Shown here: positions 24,430 to 35,326 of the stretch, in pieces
How the letters are laid out: each line of letters opens with the position of its first letter
How positions within the stretch are numbered: position 1 is the stretch's first letter
Origin: Caulobacter vibrioides
Lineage (GTDB): Bacteria; Pseudomonadota; Alphaproteobacteria; Caulobacterales; Caulobacteraceae
Reading direction: 5' to 3'
DNA: 64,000 nucleotides
Assembly (NCBI RefSeq): GCF_002858865.1
Contig: NZ_PJRR01000016.1
Coordinates: forward strand, 1-64,000
Program-made: the position numbers and the translations under genes
The notes under the pieces: generated by a model
What the model was told of the DNA's origin: nothing
The model's database searches: none
The model's input: only the letters and a program-made list of their open reading frames with translations

Positions 24430-26277
24430 TTAGTTCTCGCGAACCACTTTCAAGACCGCCTCGCCATAGCGATCGAGCTTGCCTTGGCCCACGCCGCCGG
24501 CCTTGCCCAGCGCCGCCAGGGTGGCGGGGCGCGCGGCCGCGATCTCGGCCAGGGTGGCGTCGTGGAAGATCACATAGGGCGGCACGTGCTGCAGCTGGGC
24601 CTGCTCCTTGCGCCAGGAGCGCAGGGCCTCGAACAGGAGCTGGTTTTCGGCCGGGATGGTCAGGGCGCGGCCCTCGCGGCGCTTGCGCATTCCGCCCCCC
24701 GCGCGGCCGCCGCTGTCGGGCGCGTCGGTGGTCTGGCGCAGCGCGACCTTGCGCTCGTTGCGATAGACCTGCCGCACGCCCTCGACATCGCCCAGGCCGA
24801 TCAGCGGTCGCCCGTCATTGGGATCCTCGCGCAGCAGGCCCTCGAAGATCAGGGTGTCGAAGAGATCGCGCCAGGTCGGCTGGCTGAACTCGCGGCCGAT
24901 GCCGAAGGTCGGCAGTTGCGCCTCCTGGGGCGTGACGTCCTTGGTCTTGCCCATCAGGTGCTCGATCACGCGGCCGCGACCAAGACGCCCGCCCAGCCGG
25001 TGGACGGCCGACAGCGCCTTCTGGGCCGCTTGCGTGGCGTCGATCCCGGTGGGCGGCGAGACGCAGATGTCGCAGACCCCGCAGCGGCCGACGCCCTCTT
25101 CGCCGAAATAGCGGCGCACGGCGGCGGCGCGGCAGGTGACGCCCTCCAGCATGGCGTAGAACTGGCGCAGCTTGCGCGACTGCACCTGCTTGACCTCATC
25201 GGGCGCCTCGCGGGTCTCGATCCGGCGCGCAGCCCAGGCCATGTCGGCCGAGCCATAGAGGGTGATGCCCTCGGCGGGCTGTCCGTCGCGCCCGGCGCGG
25301 CCGACTTCCTGCCAATAGGCCTCGATGGCGGCCGGCGGATCGGCGTGGATCACATAGCGCACGTCGGGCTTGTCGACGCCCATGCCGAACGCGATCGTGG
25401 CGACCATCACCGCGGCGTCGGCCTCGAGGAAGTCTTCCAGCCGGCGGGCGCGGACGGCCTTGTCGAGGCCCGCGTGATAGGCCAGGGCCGGCACGCCCTC
25501 GGCGTTCAGCCGTTCGGCCAGCTTTTCGGTCCCGTCGCGCGAGCCGGCGTAGATGACGCCCGAACGGCCGGGGCGTTCCAGAACCAGCTCGACCACCCGG
25601 TCGTGACCCTTGCCGCGCTTGCGCTCGGCGCTCAGCGCCAGCTCCGGACGAGCGAAGCTGTCGACGAACTCGGCCGCGCCCTGCAGGCGCAGCTCGGCGC
25701 GGATGTCATCGCGCGTGCGGGCGTCGGCGGTGGCGGTGACGGCCAGGCGCGGCACGTCGGGAAAAAGCTCGGCCAGCCGGCCCAGCATCCGGTATTCGGG
25801 ACGGAAGTCGTGGCCCCACTGGCTGACACAGTGGGCCTCGTCCACGGCGATCAGAGCCAGCGGCGTGCGCGAGAGCCGGTCCAGCATCCAGGGCTGCATC
25901 AGGCCCTCGGGCGACAGATACAGCAGATCCACCTCGCCGGCGTCGATACGCCGCCAGATGTCCGAGCGCTCGTCCATCGAGATGTTGCTGTCCAGCCGCT
26001 CGGCCGCGACGCCCGCCTGGCGCAGGCCCTGCACCTGGTCGGCCATCAGGGCGATCAGCGGTGAGATGACCAGGCCCAGGCCCGGCCGGATCAGCGACGG
26101 GATCTGGTAGCACAGGCTCTTGCCGCCGCCGGTGGGCAGCACCGCCATGGCGCTGTGGCCGGTCAGCAGCTCGTGGATGACCCCGGCCTGCAGACCCCGG
26201 AAGTCGGCGTGACCAAATGTGCGGCGCAGGACGTCGCGCGCGCGGTCGAGCTCTGGGGATTCGGGAGGGACGTACAC
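24430..26277 (-). CDS. recQ: ATP-dependent DNA helicase RecQ
   Basis: The 615-residue 3'-5' helicase acts in recombination and fork repair. It has Walker A PTGGGKSLCYQIP, the DEAH box in VDEAHCVSQWGHDFRPEY, the motif VI region QEVGRAGRDG, a zinc-binding domain with CRAA...CGVCDIC, a winged helix, and a C-terminal HRDC domain (QLQHVPPYVIFHDATLAEIA). I chose GTG 26277 (VYVPPESPEL); upstream in-frame codons antisense to polA have no family character. It is divergent from polA with a 120-bp shared promoter gap. Confidence 0.93.
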   Translation of the reverse strand: MYVPPESPELDRARDVLRRTFGHADFRGLQAGVIHELLTGHSAMAVLPTGGGKSLCYQIPSLIRPGLGLVISPLIALMADQVQGLRQAGVAAERLDSNISMDERSDIWRRIDAGEVDLLYLSPEGLMQPWMLDRLSRTPLALIAVDEAHCVSQWGHDFRPEYRMLGRLAELFPDVPRLAVTATADARTRDDIRAELRLQGAAEFVDSFARPELALSAERKRGKGHDRVVELVLERPGRSGVIYAGSRDGTEKLAERLNAEGVPALAYHAGLDKAVRARRLEDFLEADAAVMVATIAFGMGVDKPDVRYVIHADPPAAIEAYWQEVGRAGRDGQPAEGITLYGSADMAWAARRIETREAPDEVKQVQSRKLRQFYAMLEGVTCRAAAVRRYFGEEGVGRCGVCDICVSPPTGIDATQAAQKALSAVHRLGGRLGRGRVIEHLMGKTKDVTPQEAQLPTFGIGREFSQPTWRDLFDTLIFEGLLREDPNDGRPLIGLGDVEGVRQVYRNERKVALRQTTDAPDSGGRAGGGMRKRREGRALTIPAENQLLFEALRSWRKEQAQLQHVPPYVIFHDATLAEIAAARPATLAALGKAGGVGQGKLDRYGEAVLKVVREN

Positions 26278-26397
26278 GGGGGCTCTTATGGCCGCCGCTC
26301 CGCCCCCCGCCAAGCCAGGAACTGAGGCACGGCGGTTTCTGTGGGCGGGGTCGCCGAAGGGTTCCCGACGCGCGCCGCGCCCCCTATGTTGCCGGCC

Positions 26398-29289
26398 ATG
26401 ACCGACGCCGCCGCGCCCCCGCTTCCGAACGCTTCCGAACTGACCCAGGACGGCCCGGCCGTCCGGCTCTTCCTGGTCGACGGCTCGGCCTATCTGTTCC
26501 GCGCCTACCACGCCCTGCCGCCGCTGACGCGCAAGAGCGACGGCCTGCCCGTCGGCGCGGTGCAGGGCTTCTGCAACATGCTGTGGAAGCTGTTGCGCGA
26601 CATGCAGGGCGACACGCCCACCCACCTGGCGGTGATCTGGGACCATTCGGAAAAGACGTTCCGCAACGCGCTCTACGACCAGTACAAGGCCCACCGTCCG
26701 CCGCCGCCCGAGGACCTGATCCCGCAGTTCCCGCTGGTGCGCGAGGCCACTCTGGCGTTTGGCGTCCCGGCGATCGAGCTGCCGGGCTATGAGGCCGACG
26801 ACCTGATCGCCGCCTATGCCTGCAAGGCCCGCGACATCGGCGGCGAGGCGATCATCGTCTCCTCCGACAAGGACTTGATGCAGCTCGTCGGCGATGGCGT
26901 CTCGATGTACGACCCGATGAAGGGCGTGCGCATCGAGCGCGAGCAGGTGTTCGAGAAGTTCGGTGTCTATCCTGAGAAGGTCGTCGATGTTCAGGCCCTG
27001 TGCGGCGACAGCGTCGACAACGTGCCGGGCGCGCCGGGCATCGGCATCAAGACCGCCGCCCAGCTGATCACCGAATATGGCGATCTCGACACGCTCTTGG
27101 CGCGCGCAGGCGAGATCAAGCAGCCCAAGCGTCGCGAGACCCTGATCAATTTCGCCGACCAGATCCGCCTGTCACGGGCCCTGGTGAAGCTGGACTGCGA
27201 CACCCCGCTGCCCCAGCCGCTGGATGCGCTGACGGTGCGTGAGCCCGACAAGGAGGCCCTGGCCGCCTTCCTGGAGCAGATGGAGTTCCGCTCGCTGGCC
27301 CGCCGGGTCGGCGACGGCTCGGCCGCCGCGACGCCCGGCACGCTGGATCGCCCCGCCGCGCCCCCCAAGGCGCCGGTGGTCAGCGTCTCTTACATGGGCG
27401 CGGCCGCCCGCGCGGCGGCGCATCCGGTCGAGCCGGTGAAGATCGACCATGCGGCCTATGCCTGCGTCCGTGATCTTGCGACCCTCAAGGCCTGGGTCGC
27501 CAAGGCGACGGACAAGGGCCTGGTCGCCTTCGACACCGAGACCGACGCGCTCTCATCGGCGACGGCGGGGCTGTGCGGCGTGTCGCTGGCCATCGCGCCG
27601 GGCGAGGCCTGCTACATCCCGATCAGCCACTGCGAAAAGGCCGACGGCCTGGCCTTCGAGGCCCCGGCCGACATCGAGCAGATCCCCCTGGCCGACGTCA
27701 TCGCTACCCTCAAGCCGATGCTGGAAGATCCGGCGGTGCTGAAGGTCGCGCAGAACGCCAAGTACGACATCGCCGTGCTGGCCCGGCACGGGATCCAGGT
27801 CGCGCCGATCGAAGACACCATGCTGATCAGCTATGTGCTGGAGGCGGGCCTGCACGGCCACGGCATGGACGAGCTGTCCGAGCTGCATCTGGGCCACAAG
27901 CCGATCCCGTTCAAGCAAGTGGCCGGCAGCGGCAAGGGCCAGATCAGCTTCAAGCACGTGGCCCTGCCCGAGGCGACCGCCTACGCCGCCGAGGACGCCG
28001 ACGTCACCCTGCGGCTCTACCACCATCTGAAGCCGCAGCTGGCGCGGGCGAGCCTGTCGACCGTCTACGAGACGCTGGAGCGTCCGATGCCGGCGGTGCT
28101 GGCGATGATGGAGAACAACGGCGTCCGCGTGGACCCAGAGGCCCTGCGCCTGCTGTCCAACGAGTTCTCGCTGCGCATGGCCCAGTTCGAGGCGCGCGCC
28201 CAGGAACTGGTGGGACGCCCCTTCAACCTAGGCAGCCCCAAGCAGATCGGCGATGTTCTGTTCGGCGAGATGCAGATGAAGGGCGGCAAGAAGACCGCCA
28301 CTGGCCAGTGGTCGACCGACAGCGACGTGCTCGAAAGCCTGGCCCCGGAGCACGAGCTCCCCCGCGTGCTGCTGGACTGGCGCCAGCTCTCCAAGCTGAA
28401 GGGCACCTATACCGAGAACCTGATCGCGGCGATCGCGCCGTCGACGGGCCGGGTGCACACGTCCTACGCCCTGGCGGCGACGACCACGGGGCGGCTGTCC
28501 TCGTCCGATCCCAACCTGCAGAACATCCCGGTCCGCACCGAGGAAGGCCGCAAGATCCGCAAGGCCTTCGTCGCCGCGCCGGGCCATGTGCTGATCAGCG
28601 CCGACTACAGCCAGATCGAGCTGCGCCTGCTGGCCCATATCGGCGACATCCCGCAGCTGAAGAAGGCCTTCCAGGAGGGTCTCGACATCCACGCCATGAC
28701 GGCCTCGGAGATGTTCGACACGCCGATCGAGGGCATGGATCCGATGATCCGTCGCCGGGCCAAGGCGATCAATTTCGGCATTGTCTACGGCATTTCCGCC
28801 TTTGGTCTGGCCAACCAGCTGGGCATCAGCCAGGGCGAGGCCGGGGCCTATATCAAGACCTATTTCGAGCGCTTCCCGGGCATCCAGGCCTATATGGACG
28901 CGACCAAGGCCTTCGTGCGCGAGCATGGCTATGTGACGACGATCTTCGGTCGGAAGATCAACATCCCCGACATCGAGGCCAAGTCGGCCGCGCACCGCCA
29001 GTTCGCCGAGCGCGCGGCGATCAACGCCCCGATCCAGGGGGCGGCCGCCGATGTCATGCGCCGGGCGATGATCCGTATGCCCGCAGCGCTAGAGGCCGCC
29101 GGCCTCTCGACCCGGATGCTGCTGCAGGTGCACGACGAACTGGTGTTCGAAGCCCCCGAGGCCGAGGCCGAACGCGCCTGCGCGGTGGTCCGGGCGGTCA
29201 TGGAAAAGGCGGCCGAGCCGGCGGTGGCGCTGTCGATCCCGCTCACCGTCGAGGCGCGGGCCGCCAGCAACTGGGACGAGGCGCACTGA
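26398..29289 (+). CDS. polA: DNA polymerase I
   Basis: The 963-residue enzyme processes Okazaki fragments and fills repair gaps. Three domains are visible: the 5'-nuclease (LFLVDGSAYLFRAYHALPP to about 320), an active-looking 3'-5' exonuclease (FDTETDAL keeps the DxE metal ligands), and the polymerase with motif A SADYSQIELRLLAH, motif B RRRAKAINFGIVYGISAFG and motif C LLQVHDELVFE. An Ala/Pro linker near 330-345 joins the first two. I chose ATG 26398 (MTDAAAPPLP). Confidence 0.97.
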   Translation: MTDAAAPPLPNASELTQDGPAVRLFLVDGSAYLFRAYHALPPLTRKSDGLPVGAVQGFCNMLWKLLRDMQGDTPTHLAVIWDHSEKTFRNALYDQYKAHRPPPPEDLIPQFPLVREATLAFGVPAIELPGYEADDLIAAYACKARDIGGEAIIVSSDKDLMQLVGDGVSMYDPMKGVRIEREQVFEKFGVYPEKVVDVQALCGDSVDNVPGAPGIGIKTAAQLITEYGDLDTLLARAGEIKQPKRRETLINFADQIRLSRALVKLDCDTPLPQPLDALTVREPDKEALAAFLEQMEFRSLARRVGDGSAAATPGTLDRPAAPPKAPVVSVSYMGAAARAAAHPVEPVKIDHAAYACVRDLATLKAWVAKATDKGLVAFDTETDALSSATAGLCGVSLAIAPGEACYIPISHCEKADGLAFEAPADIEQIPLADVIATLKPMLEDPAVLKVAQNAKYDIAVLARHGIQVAPIEDTMLISYVLEAGLHGHGMDELSELHLGHKPIPFKQVAGSGKGQISFKHVALPEATAYAAEDADVTLRLYHHLKPQLARASLSTVYETLERPMPAVLAMMENNGVRVDPEALRLLSNEFSLRMAQFEARAQELVGRPFNLGSPKQIGDVLFGEMQMKGGKKTATGQWSTDSDVLESLAPEHELPRVLLDWRQLSKLKGTYTENLIAAIAPSTGRVHTSYALAATTTGRLSSSDPNLQNIPVRTEEGRKIRKAFVAAPGHVLISADYSQIELRLLAHIGDIPQLKKAFQEGLDIHAMTASEMFDTPIEGMDPMIRRRAKAINFGIVYGISAFGLANQLGISQGEAGAYIKTYFERFPGIQAYMDATKAFVREHGYVTTIFGRKINIPDIEAKSAAHRQFAERAAINAPIQGAAADVMRRAMIRMPAALEAAGLSTRMLLQVHDELVFEAPEAEAERACAVVRAVMEKAAEPAVALSIPLTVEARAASNWDEAH

Positions 29290-29332
29290 TCCTTCGTCAG
29301 TGATCGGTTCGCTGAGCGCCTGACGCAAAAAG

Positions 29333-29370
29333 AAAGGCCGGAAACCGCGAAAGCGGTTTCCGGCCTTTTT
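29333..29370 (+). terminator. Terminator of polA
   Basis: A perfect 16-bp stem (AAAGGCCGGAAACCGC and its complement) with a GAAA tetraloop ends in a T run. Confidence 0.93.
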
Positions 29371-29404
29371 CAATCAAGCACCCTGTCAGACGGGTGTGCT
29401 GTTC

Positions 29405-29634
29405 GAAATCAGAAGATTTCGAACAGGCCGGCGGCGCCGCTCTGGATCGCGTGAAGCGATCCAGGTCTCTTTGGAGGATGGGCGCCGTGATCCGTCCTGA
29501 TCGAAATCAGAAGATTTCGAACAGGCCGGCGGCGCCGCTCTGGATCGCGTGAAGCGATCCAGGTCTCTTTGGAGGATGGGCGCCGTGATCCGTCCTGATC
29601 GAAATCAGAAGATTTCGAACAGGCCGGCGGCGCC
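29405..29634 (-). repeat. 98-bp tandem repeat duplicating the thiolase 3' end
   Basis: Two identical 98-bp units (29405-29502 and 29503-29600) are followed by the first 34 bp of a third (29601-29634), which is the real thiolase terminus. Each unit holds a copy of the last codons AAGLFEIF plus stop, so two decoy copies of the gene end lie downstream of the true stop. Each also has two hairpins: TCGAAATC-AGAA-GATTTCGA across the stop codon, and CTGGATCGC-GTGAA-GCGATCCAG. The units show no differences, so the duplication is recent or maintained. The hairpins may serve as the thiolase terminator. Confidence 0.93.
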
Positions 29635-30792
29635 CATGCCACCGCCGATGCACATCGTCACCACGCCCAGCTTGGCCTTGCGGCGCTTGCCTTCCAGCAA
29701 GAGGTGGCCGGCGCAGCGGGCGCCGGTCATGCCGAAGGGGTGACCGATGGCGATCGAGCCGCCGTTGACGTTGTACTTCTCCGGGTCGATGCCCAGGCGG
29801 TCGCGGCTGTACAGGCACTGTGAGGCGAAGGCTTCGTTCAGTTCCCAGATGTCGATGTCGTCGACCTTCAGGCCGTGACGTTCCAGCAGGCGCGGCACGG
29901 CGAAGACCGGGCCGATGCCCATCTCGTCAGGCTCGCAACCGGCGACGGCGAATCCGCGGAAAGCGCCCAGCGGGGTCAGGCCGCGCTTTTCGGCTTCCTT
30001 GGCCTCCATCACCACCACGGCGGCGGCGCCGTCAGACAGCTGGCTGGCGTTGCCGGCGGTGATGAACTTGCCCTCGCCCATGACGGGCTTGAGGCTGGCC
30101 AGGCCTTCCAGGGTGGTGTCGGCGCGGTTGCACTCGTCCTTGTCGACCACGTAGTCGACGAAGGACTCTTCCTTGGTTTCCTTGTTGACCACCTTCATCT
30201 TGGTGGCCATCGGAACGATCTCGTCCTTGAACAGGCCGGCGGCCTGAGCGGCGGCGATGCGCTGCTGGCTGCGCAGGGCGTATTCGTCCTGGTACTCGCG
30301 GCTGACATTGTAGCGCTTGGCCACGATGTCGGCGGTGTCGATCATCGCCATCCACAGCGCCGGATGGGTCTGCATCAGTTTCTCTTCGGTGATGTGGAAG
30401 CGGTTCATATGACCGCCCGCATTGACCAGCGAGATAGACTCGACGCCGCCGCCGATGGCGACATTGGCCCCGTCGTTGCGCACATAGTTGGCCGCCGTGG
30501 CGATGGCCTGCAGGCCCGACGAGCAGAAGCGGTTGATGGTCTGGCCCGAGGTGGTGACCGGCAGACCCGCCCACATGGCGGCGTTGCGCGCGACGTTCAT
30601 GCCGGTGGCGCCTTCGGGACCGCCGCAGCCCAGGACCACGTCCTCGACCTCAGCCCCTTCCAGTCCGGCGCGCGACACAGCGTGCTGGATGGCGTGGCCG
30701 GCCATCGCCGCGCCATGGGTGTTGTTGAAGCCGCCACGGACCGACTTGGCCAGACCGGTGCGGGCGTAGGAAACAATGACCGCTTCGCGCAT
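29605..30792 (-). CDS. Acetyl-CoA acyltransferase (thiolase)
   Basis: The 395-residue enzyme either splits 3-ketoacyl-CoA in beta-oxidation or condenses acetyl-CoA. The acyl-accepting Cys is in [13 protein letters not shown] (about 89), the catalytic His in [13 protein letters not shown], and the second Cys in [13 protein letters not shown]. The sequence fits FadA-like degradative thiolases better than PhaA, but no FadB partner is adjacent. ATG 30792 is 18 bases from a FadR/PsrA-like operator. Its 3' end is tandemly duplicated downstream. Confidence 0.92.
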   Translation of the reverse strand: MREAVIVSYARTGLAKSVRGGFNNTHGAAMAGHAIQHAVSRAGLEGAEVEDVVLGCGGPEGATGMNVARNAAMWAGLPVTTSGQTINRFCSSGLQAIATAANYVRNDGANVAIGGGVESISLVNAGGHMNRFHITEEKLMQTHPALWMAMIDTADIVAKRYNVSREYQDEYALRSQQRIAAAQAAGLFKDEIVPMATKMKVVNKETKEESFVDYVVDKDECNRADTTLEGLASLKPVMGEGKFITAGNASQLSDGAAAVVVMEAKEAEKRGLTPLGAFRGFAVAGCEPDEMGIGPVFAVPRLLERHGLKVDDIDIWELNEAFASQCLYSRDRLGIDPEKYNVNGGSIAIGHPFGMTGARCAGHLLLEGKRRKAKLGVVTMCIGGGMGAAGLFEIF

Positions 30793-30808
30793 AGAGGCGC
30801 ACTCCCCG

Positions 30809-30826
30809 TTAAACGTTAGTTTGAAT
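30809..30826 (-). promoter_or_regulatory. Possible TetR-family fatty-acid repressor operator
   Basis: TTAAAC-GTTA-GTTTGAA is an AAAC-N4-GTTT inverted pair like the operators of PsrA/FadR-type TetR repressors. It lies just upstream of the thiolase start. The pattern is seen; the regulator is inferred. Confidence 0.35.
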
Positions 30827-31057
30827 TGGCGGCCACCCTAGACCGTCTCTTTGCGCTGCGAAAGATCACGCGTGCGTAAAGGAAAACCGTCCCTTCCCCG
30901 GCCCTGGCGTGGCTTTGTGATCACAGTGTTATGCGTGTCTAACGCCCTGATTCTAGTGCGCTTCGTTTGGCGTTGACTTTCGTCAGGGCGAGGACGAACG
31001 CTGCAGTTGCGTCGGGAGTCACGCTCCAAGAACGCCAAAAACATCAGGGAGGTAATC

Positions 31058-33460
31058 ATGACCATCGTGTCGTCGCGCGGTCGCGCGCGTGCGCTGCTGG
31101 GGGCCAGCGCGCTTTCTACGCTTATCGGGGCGGGCCTCGTGGCGCTGCCGTCGATCGCCGCCGCGCAGCAGGCCGATCAGAACGCCATCGAGGAAATCAT
31201 CGTCACCGCGACCAAGCGCGACGCGACGATCCAGGACATTCCCTTCTCGATCAACGCCCAGACGGAAAAGGACATCCAACGCTCGGGCGCGGTGACCCTG
31301 GAAGACCTGTCGCGCAACGTGGCGGGCCTGACGATCCAGAACCTCGGCCCGGGTCAGAGCCAGGTGTCGGTGCGTGGCGTCTCGGCCGGTCAGGTCGTTC
31401 GCGACCAGCCCGGCGTCAAGGAGCAGGTCGGCGTCTATCTCGACGAGTCGGTGATCTCGCTGTCGCTGTTCACGCCGGATGTCGATCTCTTCGACCTGAA
31501 CCGCGTCGAGACCTTGCGCGGTCCGCAGGGCACGCTGTTCGGCTCGGGCTCGGTGGGCGGCACGATCCGCTACATCACCAACCAGCCCAAGCTGGGCGTC
31601 TCGGAGGGCACGTTCGAGGCCAACGCTAACCTGGTGGACGGCGACGCGTTCGGCGGTCACGTGAAGGGCGCGGTCAACATCCCGATCTCCGACAAGATCG
31701 CCATGCGCGCCGTCGGCTACCTGACCCAGTACGGCGGCTTCATCGACGCTCGCAAGGAGGGCGGCAAGGTCGACAAGAACGTCAATGACGGCACCCGTCG
31801 CGGCGGCCGTCTGTCGTTCTATATCGAGCCGAACGAGCAGGTGAACTTCACCCCGCGCGTCGTCTATCAGGAGATCCGCGCCGGCGGCTTCAACCGCCAG
31901 GAAACCTTCAACCTGTTCGCCAACAACAACACCACCACCCGGCCCAAGATCCAGCTGGGTGAGCGCGAGCAGTACCTGCTGCTGGACGAGCGCTTCTCGG
32001 ACAACACGCTGCTGGCGGACATGACCGCCAACCTCAAGTTCGACGCCGCCACCCTGACCAGCGTCACCAGCTTCATCAGCCGTGACATCACCGTCAGCCG
32101 CGACGCCAGCGCCCTGACCGGCAGCGTTTCGGTGGATCTGGGCTATCCGGCCGCTGCGGTGCTGCTGCCGTCGAACCTGCGCGACACCACCGACCTCGAG
32201 CAGTTCACCCAGGAACTGCGCCTGGCCTCGACCACCGATGGTCCGCTGCAGTGGGTGATCGGCGGCTTCTATTCGAAGGTCGACCGCGTCTACAACCAGC
32301 GCCTGCCGACCACCGGCTATGACACCTACACCGACGCCGTCCTGGGCGCGGGCACCTCCGCCGCCGTCGCCAACGGCTTTGGCAAGGACTCGCCCTACAA
32401 CGCCTACCTGCCTTACGACATCAAGCAGAAGGCCCTGTTCGGCGAGCTGAACTATACGGTCGGCAAGCTGACCGCGACGGCCGGCGGCCGCTACTACGAC
32501 TTCAGCGAAACTCGCCAGTTCAAGTCGGGCGGCCTGTTCGCCAACGGGGACAACCGCACCGACAAGACCTCGTCGGACGGCTTCACCCCGCGCTTCCTGC
32601 TCAGCTATGAGGCCAGCGACACGGTCACCTTCAACGCCCAGGCCTCGAAGGGTTTCCGTCTGGGCGGCGTCAACGACCCGCTGAACATCCCGCTGTGCTC
32701 GGCGCAGGACCGGGCGATCTTCGGCGGCTACCAGAACTATGACGACGAGACGCTGTGGAACTACGAAGGCGGCGTGAAGTCGCGGTTCGGGCGCGTCACC
32801 CTGAACGCGGCGGCCTTCTACACCGACATCAAGAACCTGCAGACCACTCTGGACGCCGGCTCGTGCTCGTCGCGCGTGGTGTTCAACGTGCCCAAGGCCC
32901 ACACCAAGGGCGTCGAGGCCGAACTGACCGCGCGCCTGGCCAACGGCCTCGACATCGGCCTGTCGGGCAGCCTGCTGGAAGCCGAGTTCGACTCGACCGT
33001 GAAGGACGGGACGGGCGCGGTGATCGGCGGCATCCGCGAGGGCAATCGCCTGCCGTCGGTGCCGAAGTTCCAGGTGTCGTTCGACGTCACCTACAGCAAG
33101 GAAGTCCGCCCGGGCGTGAACGGCTACCTGAAGGCCTCGCTGCAGCACGTGGGCAACCGCTTCACCCAGGCCAGCGACCAGGAGAACAATCCGCGCCTGT
33201 TCGTCTCGAACCTGGCGTTCGGCGGCGCCACGGGCAGGGTTCCGACGGCTGTCAATCTTGCGCTGCCCAGCTATGAGATCGTCAATCTCAGCGCCGGTCT
33301 CGAGATGCAGGACGGCGTGGACCTGACGCTATACGTCAACAACCTGTTCGACGAGAACGCCCTGTTGTCGTTCGACCGCGAACGCGGTGGTCGGGCCCGC
33401 CTGGGCTACGCCGTGGGCCAGCCGCGCACCATGGGCGTGACGGTCAGGAAGTCGTTCTAG
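31058..33460 (+). CDS. TonB-dependent outer-membrane receptor
   Basis: The 800-residue receptor imports an unknown ligand using TonB energy. It has a signal peptide (cleavage near AAAQQ), a TonB box in [12 protein letters not shown], a plug domain with [11 protein letters not shown] and [25 protein letters not shown], and a 22-strand barrel ending in the aromatic VTVRKSF. ATG 31058 has GGGAGG upstream. The amidohydrolase gene follows after a terminator, so substrate uptake may be linked to N-acyl or amide cleavage. TTGACTTTCGTCAG at 30973 resembles a FixK box but may be only a -35. Confidence 0.93.
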   Translation: MTIVSSRGRARALLGASALSTLIGAGLVALPSIAAAQQADQNAIEEIIVTATKRDATIQDIPFSINAQTEKDIQRSGAVTLEDLSRNVAGLTIQNLGPGQSQVSVRGVSAGQVVRDQPGVKEQVGVYLDESVISLSLFTPDVDLFDLNRVETLRGPQGTLFGSGSVGGTIRYITNQPKLGVSEGTFEANANLVDGDAFGGHVKGAVNIPISDKIAMRAVGYLTQYGGFIDARKEGGKVDKNVNDGTRRGGRLSFYIEPNEQVNFTPRVVYQEIRAGGFNRQETFNLFANNNTTTRPKIQLGEREQYLLLDERFSDNTLLADMTANLKFDAATLTSVTSFISRDITVSRDASALTGSVSVDLGYPAAAVLLPSNLRDTTDLEQFTQELRLASTTDGPLQWVIGGFYSKVDRVYNQRLPTTGYDTYTDAVLGAGTSAAVANGFGKDSPYNAYLPYDIKQKALFGELNYTVGKLTATAGGRYYDFSETRQFKSGGLFANGDNRTDKTSSDGFTPRFLLSYEASDTVTFNAQASKGFRLGGVNDPLNIPLCSAQDRAIFGGYQNYDDETLWNYEGGVKSRFGRVTLNAAAFYTDIKNLQTTLDAGSCSSRVVFNVPKAHTKGVEAELTARLANGLDIGLSGSLLEAEFDSTVKDGTGAVIGGIREGNRLPSVPKFQVSFDVTYSKEVRPGVNGYLKASLQHVGNRFTQASDQENNPRLFVSNLAFGGATGRVPTAVNLALPSYEIVNLSAGLEMQDGVDLTLYVNNLFDENALLSFDRERGGRARLGYAVGQPRTMGVTVRKSF

Positions 33461-33484
33461 GGGTAGATAGGCTGGAACGGGGAA

Positions 33485-33515
33485 GGGCGGTCGCTGCGGC
33501 GGCCGCCCTTTTTCT
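33485..33515 (+). terminator. Terminator of the TonB receptor gene
   Basis: A 10-bp stem (GGGCGGTCGC / GCGGCCGCCC, one G-T pair) with a TGCG loop is followed by TTTTTCTT. Confidence 0.88.
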
Positions 33516-33577
33516 TGACGCCTGCATCCGGCCGGGCGCACCTTGGTGAACAACGATAAGATAACGGGAGGACGGCC

Positions 33578-35323
33578 ATGGGTGATCGCGCCTACGATCT
33601 GGTCCTGCGGAGCGGCGTGGTGTTCGACGGCGCGGGCGGACCGGGCTTCCAGGCCGATGTCGGCGTGCGTGACGGCGTCATCGTCGCGGTCGGCAAGGGC
33701 CTCGCCGCCGGCGCCGAGGAGATCGACGCCCGAGGGCGGATCGTCACCCCGGGCTTCGTCGATATTCACACCCACTATGACGGCCAGGCGACCTGGAGCG
33801 GTCAGCTTGGCCCCAGCTCCGGCCACGGCGTGACCACGGTGGTGATGGGCAATTGCGGCGTCGGCTTCGCGCCGTGCCGCCCGGACGACCACGACCGCCT
33901 GATCCGCCTGATGGAAGGTGTCGAGGACATCCCCTTTCCCGTGCTGACCGAGGGCCTGCCCTGGGCCTGGGAGAGCTTTCCCGACTATCTAGATTTCCTG
34001 GCCGGCCGCGCCTTCGACGTGGATGTCGGCGCTCAGCTGCCGCACGCGGCTTTGCGGGTCTATGTGATGGGCGTCCGGGGCGCCGATCGTGAGCCGGCGA
34101 CCGACGCCGACATCGCCGCCATGGCCGCGATCGCCCGGCGTGCGGTCGAGGCCGGAGCCTTGGGCTTCTCGACCTCGCGCACCCTCAATCACCGCACCAG
34201 CGACGGCCAGCCCACCCCGACCCTGACCGCCGGTGAGGACGAACTGACGGGGATCGCGCTGGGCCTGGCGGCCGCCGGTAAGGGCGTGCTGCAGGTGGTG
34301 TCGGATTTCGTCGACGGCGCCGCCGAGCTGGCCATGCTGCGGCGGATCGTTGAGCGCTCCGGGCGCCCGTTGTCGTTCTCCCTGGTCCAGAGCCCCAAGG
34401 CCCCTGAAGGCTGGCGCGGTCTGCTCGACGGGGTTGCGGCCGCCGTCGACGCCGGCCTGCCGATGAAGGCGCAGGTCTGCGGTCGTCCGGTCGGGGTGCT
34501 GTTTGGCCTGGAGCTGACGCTCAATCCGTTCAGCCAGAACCCGGTCTTCGCCGAACTGAAGGACCACCCCCTGGCCGACAAGGTCGCGGCCATGTCCGAT
34601 CCGGCGTTCCGCGCACGGCTACTGGCCCACGACGGCGACGCCAGGGGCCCCTTCGCCGGCAGCGCGCTGCGAGCCTGGGACAATCTCTATCCGATGGGCG
34701 GCGCCGACCCGGACTACGAGCCGACGGCCGACAAAACCGTGGCCGCGATCGCCGCGCGGGAGGGTCGCGACCCGGCCGCCGTCGCGCTGGACGCCATGCT
34801 GGCCCAGGACGGGCGGGGCATGCTGTACCATCCGTTCCTGAACTACGCCGACGGCTCGCTGGACCCCAGCTTCGCCATGCTGACCCATCGCGACACCGTG
34901 CCGGGCCTGTCTGACGGCGGGGCGCATGTGGGCATGATCTGCGACGGCAGTTTCCCGACCAGCAACCTGATCCACTGGACCCGGGATCGGACGCGGGGTC
35001 CAAGGATCCCGCTGGGGACGATGATCGCTCGCCAAAGCCGCGACACCGCCCAGGCTGTGGGCCTGCTGGACCGGGGCCTGATTGCGCCGGGCTACCGCGC
35101 GGATCTCAATGTCATCGACTATGCGGGCTTGAGGCTGGAGGCGCCGCAGGTGGCCTATGACCTGCCCGCCGGCGGCCGTCGTCTGACCCAGCGCGCGCAC
35201 GGCTATGTCGCCACGATCGTCGCCGGCGTCGTCACCCAGCGCGACGGCGAGCCGACCGGGGCCTTACCCGGCCGACTGGTGCGCGGCGCCCAGGCCGCGC
35301 CCCTCGCCCTGGCGGCCGAGTAG
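33578..35323 (+). CDS. Amidohydrolase-family protein (D-aminoacylase type)
   Basis: The 581-residue metal-dependent hydrolase has the amidohydrolase HxH motif in [14 protein letters not shown] and [19 protein letters not shown], a combination typical of N-acyl-D-amino-acid deacylases (Amidohydro_3). A later [12 protein letters not shown] block carries the catalytic Asp-region His. No signal peptide is seen, so it is cytoplasmic. It lies behind a TonB receptor on the same strand, which suggests use of an imported amide. Substrate cannot be assigned. GGGAGG precedes the ATG. Confidence 0.85.
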   Translation: MGDRAYDLVLRSGVVFDGAGGPGFQADVGVRDGVIVAVGKGLAAGAEEIDARGRIVTPGFVDIHTHYDGQATWSGQLGPSSGHGVTTVVMGNCGVGFAPCRPDDHDRLIRLMEGVEDIPFPVLTEGLPWAWESFPDYLDFLAGRAFDVDVGAQLPHAALRVYVMGVRGADREPATDADIAAMAAIARRAVEAGALGFSTSRTLNHRTSDGQPTPTLTAGEDELTGIALGLAAAGKGVLQVVSDFVDGAAELAMLRRIVERSGRPLSFSLVQSPKAPEGWRGLLDGVAAAVDAGLPMKAQVCGRPVGVLFGLELTLNPFSQNPVFAELKDHPLADKVAAMSDPAFRARLLAHDGDARGPFAGSALRAWDNLYPMGGADPDYEPTADKTVAAIAAREGRDPAAVALDAMLAQDGRGMLYHPFLNYADGSLDPSFAMLTHRDTVPGLSDGGAHVGMICDGSFPTSNLIHWTRDRTRGPRIPLGTMIARQSRDTAQAVGLLDRGLIAPGYRADLNVIDYAGLRLEAPQVAYDLPAGGRRLTQRAHGYVATIVAGVVTQRDGEPTGALPGRLVRGAQAAPLALAAE

Positions 35324-35326
35324 CGG

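Noticed and set aside
30910..30930. TGTGATCACA as a CRP site near the TonB receptor
   Set aside because: The half sites overlap instead of having the 6-base spacer that a CRP dimer needs.
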